Source: Sclerotinia nivalis (Eukaryota; Ascomycota; Leotiomycetes; Helotiales; Sclerotiniaceae). From it: a DNA stretch of 64,000 nt. The DNA lies in contig JAPEIS010000007.1 of NCBI GenBank assembly GCA_029531795.1, positions 2,542,001 to 2,606,000 on the forward strand, written 5' to 3'. The notes under the pieces are model-generated. The model did no database searches. It was not told the origin of the DNA and was given only the letters and a program-made list of their open reading frames with translations. The position numbers and the translations under genes are program-made. Each line of letters opens with the position of its first letter. Positions within the stretch are counted from its first letter, which is position 1. Below are positions 49,213 through 60,400 of the stretch, piece after piece.

Positions 49213-51389
49213 ATGGACGAAAACGATAATGAGCTCAATGATTTGTTCTCCTCCGCAACTGCTTCAGGTGGCCCTATTGAGGCAGATGTACTCACAGAGT
49301 TACAATCAATTATGCGACTGCACTCAATACCCCCACAAGAACTTTTCTACAAGTGGGAATCATACAGCATTAAGATGGGACAGGATGATATGAAATTGGA
49401 TATCGATACTGTTAGAGCTCTCAAGCAAAATGTACAAGACGGACTCGAGAAGGAAAATCGGAAAACTAAGGCTCATACATCAAATAAAAGAATGGGAGCT
49501 GCACCTCGAAATGTTGGAAATAATAACGATGTTTTTGGGATGTAAGACAGTCTTTAAAACCTGATATTGATCTCTTCTCATGGCATCCTAGGTTAGATAT
49601 CACGCCAAATACTCCCCGAAGTGGGATGAGTTCACGGCCGAAACGTAAATTTGAGACGCCTTCTATATCGAGGGTGAAAGCAGAACCCGCTAGTAGTCCC
49701 CCGGATTTTAGGACATCAAGCAACCTGAACGATACTGGTGCTGGCGCTACGCATGCTCCGTATGTTGTCACTGCCCGTTAAATTCGGCACATACTGATAG
49801 GCTGTAGCACCTCATTCAACGATCGACCGCACGCTGGCCAAACTGTTGAAGTTCTGAATAACCACCTCGAAGTCCCAGAACCTCCCATCGCGCCTTATCC
49901 GGAATCAAGAATTAAACTTACGGCCAATTCAGATATGAAGAAGTTATCTTACAAGACAATGGCCATGAAATCATCGGAAGCCTCAGAAATATTGGATGAC
50001 CGAATAGACGAATTTATGCTTCTCATACAAGCACATCATAAGCTAGAAGACTCAGATTTTGGCAGTGCAGCAAGTCAAAGTACAAATGAGATAGTAGCTG
50101 TCGGGAGGATTGCATGCGACTCTGCTGAAGGAAAGCTTAATCCTTCTTCAATTGTACTTGAGACCTCACGAAGGATGGGTGCAGGATTGCGAATACCACT
50201 TAAAATTGATAAGATGAGAGGATTCCAATTCTTCCCCGGGCAGATAGTTGCGTTAAAGGGGATAAATGCTTCCGGTGAGGATTTCACAGTAAGCGAAATT
50301 CTCGAACCTCCCCTACTCGGTGTTGCTGCATCAACGCCTGCAAGCCTCGATGACCATGTTCGAAGACTTCGAGGAAGTTCAGATGCAATGGATGATGATT
50401 CTGACCCAGCACCACTTAATATTATCATAGGGAGTGGACCCTTCACAGCAGATGATAATCTGGACTTCGAACCTCTACATGCCATTTGTAGTCAAGCAGC
50501 GGATAACTACGCCGACGTACTAATTCTCACCGGGCCATTCCTTGATATCGATCATCCATTAATTGCAAGCGGAGATTTTGACCTTCCTGAGGAAGTTCTG
50601 GCGGACCCAGATTCCGCCACTATGTCCGCCATCTTCAAACTTCTCATTACCCCAGCCTTCACTCAACTCACTTCCATTCACCCCAGTATAACTATCCTCC
50701 TCATTCCTTCGGTCAAAGATGCTATCGACAGACATGCCGCCTGGCCTCAAGAACCCTTTCTCAGAAAAGACTTTGGCCTTCCTAAAGCTGTCCGCATCGT
50801 CGGCAATCCCATGACTATCGCCCTCAACGAAATAGTCATGGGTATCTCCTCACAAGATATCCTGTATGAACTTCGACATGAGGAAATAATCGGCGAAAAC
50901 CCGCAGGATTCTACTTTGCTTGCACGTTTACCCAAGTATCTAATCGAGCAACGGCATTTCTTTCCGTTATTTCCACCGGTTCAGAGATCTCAGTTGCCAA
51001 AAACTGGAACGGAGGACGGTATACCTGTGGGAGCGATGCTTGATACGAGCTTTTTGAAGCTGGGTGAGATGATCAATGTGAGGCCTGATATGTTGGTGGT
51101 ACCAAGTTCACTACCACCCTTCGCTAAGGTATGTGATCTTTATAAGGACATGATTCACAATGGTCGTGGGTATTTGTCATGAAATCAAATTGCTGATGTC
51201 TGAGACATATAGGTCGTAGAAAGTGTGTTAGTGATCAACCCAGGATACTTATCGAAAAGAAAAGCAGCTGGCACATATGCGAAATTGACGGTGTACCCAG
51301 CGTCGATGACGGAGCAAGAAAGAACACAAGGAACTATGATTGGTCATAAATTGTTCGAGCGAGCTCGTGTAGATATTGTGCGGATATGA
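49213..51389 (+). CDS. POL12: DNA polymerase alpha-primase B subunit
   Basis: Non-catalytic B subunit that tethers DNA polymerase alpha to primase for Okazaki-fragment initiation in the nucleus. Four exons, 49213-49541, 49592-49759, 49808-51128 and 51213-51389, join to 664 residues, within the family range. The N-terminal helical domain (about 1-75) reads LTELQSIMRLHSIPPQELFYKWESY. A Ser/Pro/Lys linker follows. Exon 3 carries PYPESRIKLTANSDMKKLSYK and SEASEILDDRIDEF, then an OB-like part. The inactive phosphoesterase domain then reads LNIIIGSGPFTADDNLDFEPL, LILTGPFLDIDHP and HPSITILLIPSV. Exon 4 completes the conserved end VVESVLVINPGYLSKRKAAGTY and TQGTMIGHKLFERARVDIVRI. The acceptor at 49807 is required, as an earlier AG gives a stop. 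Confidence 0.95.
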
Positions 51390-52160
51390 TATAGATTTGT
51401 TAAATTATCAGCGGCGGAAATTAAAGGCTCAGTTAGCATTAATTCTTGTTCTAAAGCTCATCATGATCATTATAGTGTTAATAAAGGACTTATCATCCAT
51501 CAGTGAAAACGTCGACTTAAAACAATGTCTATTTCAATGGCTCTTTTCTCATTAATGATTCCCCACCCTCTTTTTTATATATCAGTTGATAAATGGATAG
51601 CCCAGATTTCCATTAAGCCACTTAAAAAAGCTCTAATCCGGCCATAAAACCCCTGAGTTTTGGAGCCGAGATGTGATTTTTGCGAGGCCGAAGTTTCATT
51701 GCCCCGCGTTTAGCTGCTCCCACAATTGTGTTGCAGGGATATAATGGCGCTAATATCTTTACGGTGTAATTCTTCAGCCTGGTGCGAACAATATCAAATT
51801 TATCAATAAATTGACACACATCTTCATATCCAAACAAAACGACTGAATAATTTCTATTCTAAAGGTTCATACGCATTTTCAGCCGAGACGTTTAACTTTT
51901 ATTTCATACATACAATTCTTCAGTTCTTATTTCTCTCCAGATTGATGGGATATTAAAATTGACAAGCAAGTGACTCATTTTCGAATCTATTGCGACAACC
52001 TTCAAACCCCCACCATACCCAAACCACAAAATATCATTGCGACAGATCCCAGCGCTGGTAAATTTAAAACCTGATCACGGCGTCGTTTCGAGTTGGTCTT
52101 GGTTCTAGCGTTTGGTTCATAGGCTTAATTGCTACATTTTTTTTTATATCTAAGACACCG
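51390..52160. other. Intergenic, POL12 3' flank and GCD2 promoter
   Basis: No supported gene. One 71-codon minus ORF at 51622-51837 is unconvincing. Confidence 0.65.
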
Positions 52161-53687
52161 ATGTCTGCCGAAGAACCATCAGTGGCTACAAGCCCCGCAA
52201 ACGCTGTCAAGTCAAAGGCAGGAAGTACAGAGTCTGCGCCTTCTTCAATACAAGCCAAATCCCCGGGTACGAAATCCGGAAATGTAAAGGAAGCTGCGAC
52301 ACCCACTCCCGATGGAGGAAAGCTGTCGGCGGCGGAACTGAAAAAGAAGGCAAAGGAAGAGAAGGCCGCACGTAGAGCTGCAGCAGTACAGAGCAAGGCA
52401 GGGAGCGAGAATGCGACTCTTGCGCCGGCAGCAGCAGGACAGAAAAATGAACCCGCGAAAGGAGGAAAAGCTCAGCCCAAGAAAGGCGCAGAAGTACGGA
52501 ACTTACCAGTCAGAGGAGGGCCGACAAAATCTGCTCCGGTTATAGAAGTGCCGAAGGTGGAAGATAAAACCGTCGATCTATTTAGGCATTTATACAAACC
52601 TCGGACAACTTCAATTGCTGAGGCAGGCAAAGATGTTCATCCCGCAGTGCTTGCACTTGGGCTACAAATGAGCAATTATATAATATGTGGTAGTTGCGCA
52701 AGACTCGTGGCAACACTGCAAGCATTTAAAAGGGTGAGTTTATGCTTCAGAATTTATTTTCTGTATTTTTCCGTGTCTATCAATTTTCTTCTGAAAGTTA
52801 CGAATCTATTACTTACCGTCTTCTAGGTTGTCGAATCTTATAAAACCCCTGTTGGGGCAAGTCTCACACGTCATTTCATACCGCATGTTCTTTCTCCTCA
52901 GATTGAATACTTAGCTTCTTGTCGGCCCCTTTCAGTATCGATGGGTAATGCTATTCGCCATCTTAAACTGGAGATATCAAAAACCGACCCAGACCTGTCA
53001 GAAGCTGACGCGAAAGAGAACGTTTGCGATGCCATCGATGTCTTTATGCGCGAGAGGATTACTTTTGCTGATAAAGTTATCGCCGATACTACTGCGGAGA
53101 AGATTAGAGATGGTGATGTTATATTGACTTACGCCAAAAGCAGCCTGGTGCAAAAAGCGCTAGTGAGAGCTCACGAAATGGGTAAGAAATTTAGAGTCAT
53201 TGTGGTTGACTCTAGACCTTTACATGAGGGCAAGCACTTGGCATCAGCACTCGTCAGTCTAGGTATCGAAGTCAAGTACTGTCTGATTCATGGATTAAGT
53301 CACAACATCCAAGATGTGACAAAAGTTCTGTTAGGTGCTCACGCAATGACGAACAACGGACGATTATATTCGAGGATAGGAACAGCTTTGGTCGCTATGG
53401 AAGCTTCCAATTCTGACAAACCGGTCATTGTTCTTTGCGAGACCATCAAGTTCACTGACAGAGTAGCTTTGGATTCGATTGTCCTTAATGAGATCGCGCC
53501 AGCAAATGAGCTCGTGATTGCCGGAGGACCATTGGAGAATTGGATGGATGTTAAGAAACTCCAACTTTGCAATCCAATGTACGATGTCACACCGGCTGAG
53601 TATATCCAGATGATTGTTACGGAGTCAGGAAGTATACCAACAACTTCGGTCCCAGTGCTTCATAGACTAGTAAATGAAGCGCAATAG
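52161..53687 (+). CDS. GCD2: Translation initiation factor eIF2B subunit delta
   Basis: Regulatory subunit of eIF2B, the guanine nucleotide exchange factor that recycles eIF2-GDP in the cytoplasm and senses eIF2-alpha phosphorylation. Two exons, 52161-52733 and 52827-53687, join to 477 residues. The N-terminal 130 residues are Ala/Lys/Ser-rich and low complexity (LKKKAKEEKAARRAAAVQ), typical of the delta subunit. The eIF2B core begins near KTVDLFRHLYKPRT. It contains SLTRHFIPHVLSPQIEYLAS, LSVSMGNAIRHLKLEI, DVILTYAKSSLVQKAL, VDSRPLHEGKHLA and YCLIHGLSHNIQDVTKVLLG. The C-terminus has GTALVAMEASNSDKPVIVLC and NPMYDVTPAEYIQMIVTESG. The intron sits between QAFKR and VVESY. The start is the first ATG after a leader with no other in-frame ATG. 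Confidence 0.95.
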
Positions 53688-54083
53688 TACGTTAAAATAT
53701 TGGAAATTTGAAAAGTATCAAGAGAAGCATGATTTCGTAGAGCAGGTGTTGGAAGGCGTTTAAAAAGGGATTTTGATGATATCAAGATTTACACCTGATG
53801 TATGATAGTGTAATGGCCGGATAGAATGAAGGGCAATGTTCGAGCTTCCTTACTTCAATTTGGTATAAACTTCATGAGCCAGATTGAGACCTTCCACCCT
53901 GATGTGCATCTTACATCTTGAATGTGTATGAGTGATTTCTTTCTCATTGAATAATTGCCTGCAAAGCTCTGTACAATTCTCACATCTGACCTCGATTTCT
54001 TATTCTCCCCTGCCCATCCATTCCAATTCGTAACCCTATATTCGTCTCGTTTGAAAATCCACATCATGCTTCCAATGCATACT
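53688..54083. other. Short intergenic between convergent genes
   Basis: 3' flanks of GCD2 and the small mitochondrial protein gene. Nothing further seen. Confidence 0.65.
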
Positions 54084-54436
54084 CTACGACTCCTCAGCAG
54101 CCCCCTCCCTCTCCTTCCTCCTCGCCCTCTTCTCCAAAATAGCTGTCCGTCTTGCCCCAAGAATAGCCTGCTGTCGATTCTCCACTCCCTGCATCCAATA
54201 TCCGAACGAAGCACCGACACCGCCGAAAACGGGGTAGACCCAGAGGGATTGTCGGTTGAAGAAAGGTCGCATTTCGAGGCCGAGTTGCCATGCGCGAACA
54301 GCGAGGCCTAGGGATGCTTGTTAGTGAAATTGAAGAGAAGGAATAGAATATGCGGGGAAAATGGCTTGTAAGAGGAGGGGCAGAGAAAGGAAGGGAAGAT
54401 ACCGAAGCCGGTCCAGAAGAGAACTTTATGAACCAT
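54084..54436 (-). CDS. Small mitochondrial membrane protein, possible complex I accessory subunit
   Basis: Two exons, 54436-54403 and 54307-54084, join to 85 residues starting MVHKVLFWTGFGLAVRAW. Two short hydrophobic segments are visible, FWTGFGLAVRAWQLG and VYPVFGGVGASFGYWM, separated by EMRPFFNRQSL. A strongly charged coil-like tail (RRTAILEKRARRKEREG) follows. The size and two-helix plan resemble small fungal accessory subunits of NADH:ubiquinone oxidoreductase (NUXM/NDUFC2-like). That is a recollection of the pattern, not a demonstrated match. The gene itself is well supported by the intron and frame. Confidence 0.68.
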
Positions 54437-54818
54437 GTTTTATTTATGATGTGAGGCGAGCTTTTGAGCAAAGAATTGTAGATATGACTTTGGCGGACGC
54501 TTCGCAGTCGGGATTAAAGACCTGCAGATGCGTGTGAGTAGTGGTGTGTTCGCAATTACGGCTTCTGCTCCAGGATACACTTGTATGGTGGTGGTTGAAG
54601 GTCACTGTAGCTGGTACTAGCGCGATTGGTCGATTGGTAACACGTGATCGCATTTATTGAATTCCATCGCGGACAAACTTACTTTGAGTACTTGGTTTCG
54701 ATCTTGCTTGTTCATCTCTTTTTCAATCTGGTAAAAATCCTTGATACTTGGAATTTTTCAATATGAAGTAGCGGTCGAAAATACTTCAAGAAATTGAATT
54801 CGACACCACGAACAGAGA
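54437..54818. other. Divergent promoter region before SHG1
   Basis: 382 bp between the starts of the small mitochondrial gene and SHG1. No distinct motif or ORF supported. Confidence 0.6.
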
Positions 54819-57227
54819 ATGGCGACGATGGCATCTACGTACAAAAAAGATGGTGGACATTCTGGACCTCCACCGCGAAAGAAAGTAAAAACTTCAGAAT
54901 TACCACTTGCATCTGCGACGAGAGCCGCCATTGAAGGGTTGGCTCATACATATAAGAAAAAGGGTACTTATGATGAATTGAGGACTAAGATTTGGCAGGA
55001 ATTGGAGAAAGGTGTATGTACTTCGAAACCATTTACAAGTTCTATTTGGGCCGCCAGGCTTCTGGGAATAGGTGTCGACTCTTTTGAATGATCGGCAGGA
55101 TGCTAATTACGAGTGGTCATACAGGATTTTGAGGATGAGTTTACGAGTTCTTTATTGAGTGTTGCGGAAGAGCAATTAGAGAAGGACCCCGGACAATTAC
55201 TCAGATTGGAGCGCAGTAAGGCTACGTTACTTATTGAGGGAGCTGTAGATCGTGCGGGTATCTATCAATCCGCGGAGGCGACAATCGACAAATTAATTCA
55301 AGCATATATTCCAGAGATTGAGGAAGGGGTTCGCACGATTCGCAAAAGTGATATTGGGGAACAGGCGGCGGAAAGGGAGTTTTCGAGAGGAGGCAAAACA
55401 GATGAGCAGTATGCAGAGGATGCTGCGAAGAAGAGAGCGGCGAGGGAGAAAGCTAGGGAAGAGTTGAGAGAGAAGGAAAAGGCGATCGCGGACGAGAAGA
55501 GAAAACAGGAGAAACTGAAGAGGAGAGAGGAGGAAAAGAGAATTGAGGCCGATCAGGAGAGGAAGAGGGAGGCTAGAAAGAAGGCGGAGTTGGAGGCGGA
55601 AGAGGAGAGGGAGAGAGAACGGGAGAAGGAGGATAAGGAGAGAAGGGAAAGGAGGGAGAGGGATCGCGCTAGAGATCGGGACCGGGAACGGGACAGAGAA
55701 CGAGATCGCGACCGCGATAGAGATAGGGGCCGGGATAGAGATAGAGATGACCGAAGAAGAAGATATGACGACGACAGGCGCAGGGATTCTGCCGGTCTCC
55801 GAACGCCAGCCTCGAAGCCGGAATTATCCAAGGAAGAAATTGAACGACTCGAACAAGAGGCTCTTAATGACCTTTTGAAGGAGGGCAAGAAGGTTGCTCA
55901 ACGGTCTAGACATCAACTGGAGTTGGAGATTGATGAGACCTTGGCACCACCTCCTCGAAAGGCAATGCCTGCCTCAGCCATCAAACCAATATCTCGAGAT
56001 ACTCCGGCCAAGACAACTGAACTTAAGAAGACCGCAGTTGCCAAACTCAAGGAGGAATCCGGTTCGAAGACATCTCAAGTCGCTGATGGAAAAACAAGTG
56101 TGGAAAAGGCGAAGGAGTCCAGCCACGACAAAGGAGGTAGTCAAGGAGCTAAAACTCCCGAGGTGGCTAAGGATACCACTAAGGTTAGGGAAGAACCCAA
56201 GACTACAGAAGCAAACCATGATGACCGCAAAGACAAAGACGAACGCTCACGTCGTGGAAGTCGAGATCGGGACGATAGAAAACGACGGGATAGCAGAGAT
56301 CGGGATCGCGACCCAGAAAGAGACAGTCGAGACCGGGATCGAAGTGATTATCGAAGACGTAGGTCAAGTAGAGACCGCGATGATAGACGGGATAGAGACC
56401 GTGTTCGATCAAGATCTCGAGATCGACGAAGAAGTTACAGATCGCGAAGTCGTGACCGATTGGGTGACCGAGACCGTGATACGAGACGTGCAGAGAGCAG
56501 TGTAACCAGGACAAGCACATCAAACCTCGATGCAGAATCTTTCAAAGTTGCTGCGGCACAAGCGAGAGCAGAGGAAGCTAGAAAGTGGAACGAGGAACGA
56601 AAAAATCAACCACTGTTACCTAGTTTATCAGCGAGGAAGGAAGAGGCTGTCGCTTCTACGCCTAGAGCGAAGGATGATGCCAAAATGAGCAGCCCTGTTT
56701 CGACTAGAAAACGAGAAACTTCTCGAGATAGGGAAAGTCATAGAAGAGAATCCCGCGTGAGAAGTAGATCACCTACCGCGAGACGAAGTAGTCGGATTGA
56801 GAGGAGCACTAGTCCGATTAATATCGATCGTTATGTACCGGGTGCAACTGAACGAAGGGAAAGTGCAGCAGAGAGGAGTTCACCGAGGAAGAGGGAGAGG
56901 AGTAGAGATAGGGAAAAGGAGAAGAGACCTAGGGATGATGATAGGGTGAGGAGGAGGAGTCGCTCGCCAGATGACAGGAGGGATAGAAATAGAGATGGGC
57001 ATGCTAGGAGGTATAGGAGTCGAAGTAGGGATAGGGACAGGAGGAGAGAGCGAAGTAGGAGTAGGGATAGAGACAGGGATCGGAAGAGAGAAAGGAGTAG
57101 GAGTCGAGATAGGAAGGAGAGGGATAGGGATCGAGGGGATAGAGATAGAGATCGCGACAGAGACAGAGACCGAGAGAGGAAAAGGGATAGAAGTAAGGAA
57201 AGTAGGAGGGAATCGAGGCGGGATTAA
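54819..57227 (+). CDS. SHG1: Shg1-domain protein of the Set1/COMPASS complex with RD/RS-rich tail
   Basis: Shg1 is a subunit of the COMPASS histone H3-K4 methyltransferase. Exons 54819-55013 and 55125-57227 join to 765 residues. The Shg1 domain spans about residues 25-120 across the intron: RAAIEGLAHTYKKKGTYDELR, then DFEDEFTSSLLSVAEEQLEKD, then LERSKATLLIEGAVDRAGIYQ. The rest is a long charged tail. It starts with a Lys/Glu/Arg coiled-coil-like part (about 160-240), then blocks of RDRDRDRE repeats near 240-270, 400-500 and 640-765 with SRSRDR units like SR splicing factors. Yeast Shg1 is only about 140 residues, so the tail is a large extension. Antisense and frame-shifted ORFs over the repeats are shadows. 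The convergent PKS ends 269 bp away. Confidence 0.88.
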
Positions 57228-57496
57228 GTTAAGTGTCTTTGCTCTTATAGGATGGGGAAGAGAAAGAAGGGGAATGGATATCGTTATTTAGGAATACATA
57301 ATAGCGAGCCTGTACGCGACCACGAGAATGGGCTGCATTCATTCTACTTTTACATTGAGTAGCATAATAATGTAATAGAGCGACGGATGGATACAGAACA
57401 GAGGACATTGTCAAAATTCAGGGTCCAAACAGTTGTGAAAGACGCTTCTCCAAATTCTCGATATCTGTCTCCAATTATCCTGGCCATAGAAAGGAA
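57228..57496. other. Convergent spacer between SHG1 and the PKS
   Basis: 269 bp holding both 3' ends. It probably marks the left border of the polyketide cluster, since everything to the left is housekeeping. Confidence 0.6.
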
Positions 57497-60400
57497 TTAC
57501 TCTTGCTTTTCAGTCTTCTTCAGAATTGCCTCCACTAGTTTACTTTTACCAGCAACCAGAACCCCAATGTCCCGGAATGTTACCTCTCCTAATATCTCGA
57601 ACACTGCAACATCGGCGTCAAGCTTCTGGTTAAACCAATTTCTCAACTCAACAGCGATTAGCGAGTCGACCCCGTATATATGCATAGGTCGAGAGGAATC
57701 CAAGTTCTCCATAGGGACGGCCAGGGCATTGCTTAACCTCTGCATCAGTGCATTGGCAATAATGTTGGCCGCTTCCGTTTCTGAAGCTACGCCATGTAGT
57801 TGGCTGGTCACGTCAGTAGCAACACCTTCTTTGGCATCTGTCTTCCCTTGTTCGTTGATATTCCATGTCCCTTTGAACATCGGTCGCGTCATCATGGCAG
57901 GCACCTCAGCGCCCCGTGCCTTTATCGACGAGGGGGTGTCAATGCCAACAATAATCTGAGATCTTAGTGGAGTCTCTGGTATACCTAACGACGGATCACA
58001 GTGATGTTCAAGTAACGCAAACATCTCCTCTTGCTTGATACCAACCAGATATCCAGTACCAAGCAATGCTGTTCTTACCGCGGTGTTATCTCTCAAGACG
58101 CCATCGTCTATCATGACGCCTAGATTGAATGTGGTGGCTTTCTCGCCAATTTTGTTGCGGTAATGTACGAATGCATCTTGGTAGGCGCAGGCGGCGCTGT
58201 AATTGACTGACGCCGTCCCACCAATGGCACCAGAAATAGAAGAGTATACGATAAAGTGGTCCAAGCCTTTTGGGAGCAGAGAATGCAAGTTCCAGGTTCC
58301 GGAGACTTTGCATTTGTTTGCTCCTACCCAGTCCGCGTAGGTCATATTCTCGAAGACACTACTCTAAAATTCTGTTAGCATTTAATGTAGCTAGCAAACG
58401 AATACAAAATGAAGACTCACCCTCAGCACCATGGCTGATTGGATGCAACCCTTGATAGGTGGCATTTTTTTATCAAGAGCCTTTAGGACTGACCCCAGAG
58501 ATTTGAAATCAGAAATATCGCATAATGGTGTCTCTACTCGTACGCCTTGATCCTGCAAGCTTAAGATGCATTGCGATGCCTCTTCTGAAGTAGGACCCGA
58601 CCGCGAGAGCAAGACCAGATTCTTAGCTCCACGATCAGCCATCCATTGTGCCGTACTGCGTCCGATGCCACCAAGTCCTCCAGCGATCACATAAGTTGCA
58701 TTTTCCGGAAAGGTCCACGAAAATGGTCTCTTGAGGGAAGCCTACTCTTGTGAGAAAGGAGTGTTTGCAATCGAATACGCTTAAGCTTACCTTGATGATA
58801 TCCGGTCCTCTGAACTCAATGACTGTCTTACCGGAGTTCTTCCCACTCTGTAAATACCTGAACGCTTTCTCAACCTCACCAATTCCATAAACATGGACAG
58901 GTTGTGGCGGACGGATTTTGTTATCGAAAAGTAAAGTGGTTATACTATTTTTAAGATCCAAGAGAAGACCCGGTCGATATTTTCGAGCCTCGTTCAGATC
59001 AATAGCATGGAAAGAAGCATTTCGAGAAAATGGGAGCATAGGTAGATTGCCATTTGCCAAGATGTCTTTCTTGCCAATTTCAAGGAACCGCCCAAAAGGT
59101 GCAATACATTGCCATGTGTCGACAAGAAGATCACCACTGAGCGAATTCAAAACAACGTCAACACCGCCGTGATCACCAGTCATTCGTTGAATACCCTTCA
59201 CAAACAAAGCGTTGCGACTATAGAAAATATGATCTGCCGGTATTTGATAAAGGCTGATAAGTAAATCCTTTTTAGACTTTGATCCTACGGTCACGAAAAT
59301 TTCGGCGCCCAAAAGTTTCGCTATTTGAATAGCAGCTTGACCTGTGCCACCTGCTGCAGAATGTATCAAAATCGATTCGCCCTTCCTCAGTTGGGCTACA
59401 TGTACAAGGGCATAGTACGCCGTAGTGAAGACCACAGGAAGCGCTGCTGCTTCTGTAAAGCTCATATAATTGGGAATAGGAATAACATTACTCGCCTTGC
59501 AGCGAGCATAGGTCTGGTAAGATCCAAGTGTGCTTGCGCATACCCTATCGCCCACTTTCAATTCAGTCGCATGGGAGCCGATGCGGTAGATGGTACCAGA
59601 ACTCTCGAAACCAAAGCTCATGCTAGGTATACGGCCTAATGCGATAAGGCAGTCTCTGAAATTGACACCGCTGGCCTCAACTTTGATTTCGATCTCATCG
59701 GCTGCCAAATCCGTGCCAGCAGCACTATCCTCAACGAACTCGAGAGTGTCTAGGAGTCCAGGAGTTTTGATGCTGAGAGCTACGGGAGGTGCACTGGAAA
59801 ACTCGTAGTCGCTGCGTGGTTTGTCTTCTGCAGTATCAGAAAGCTTCTGATTCATGTAATCTGCATCGATGATTCGATCAATACAGATAATACCGTTGCG
59901 TTCTACGTATTCTTGTTCGCAGTCCTTGACAGGGGTTGTGGAGACTTTTTCATAAACCTCAAAAACCTTGTTTGCGAGGTGTGTAGGGTTGGTTGAGGAA
60001 GCCTCAAATGAGAGAGATATAAACTTGAGCCTAACATTTTCCATTCGCAGTGCGCGGAAAGCCCCTTGAACGAGTGCGTATTCTGGCAAGTCAGGTCTTT
60101 CTCCCCCTCCTTTGCAAGCCCAGAGAATGTTCTCAAAAGCCAGGAACATTGCTTTGATGCCTTCGAAATCGGGCTCGGTCATTTCTCGAAGCATAGATCT
60201 ATCGAGTTCCAAAAGCACGATGCCGAACGCATTATTTCCCGTAAAAGTAGCGGCCTCTTTGAGTGTCACGGAGAGTATGTTTTCAGTCCCTGCGGATCGC
60301 AATGTATCACGCAGTAGTTCGTAGATCTTTCTCTGCAAATCAGATTGAGGATCGAGAACAACCACCGTTTGAAGGAACGGAATTATATTCGAGGTGTCCC

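Noticed and set aside
55543..56523. Several ORFs of 81-203 codons in other frames of SHG1
   Set aside because: Produced by the RD/RS repeat region; Arg/Glu codons read as Leu/Ser runs or similar in other frames.
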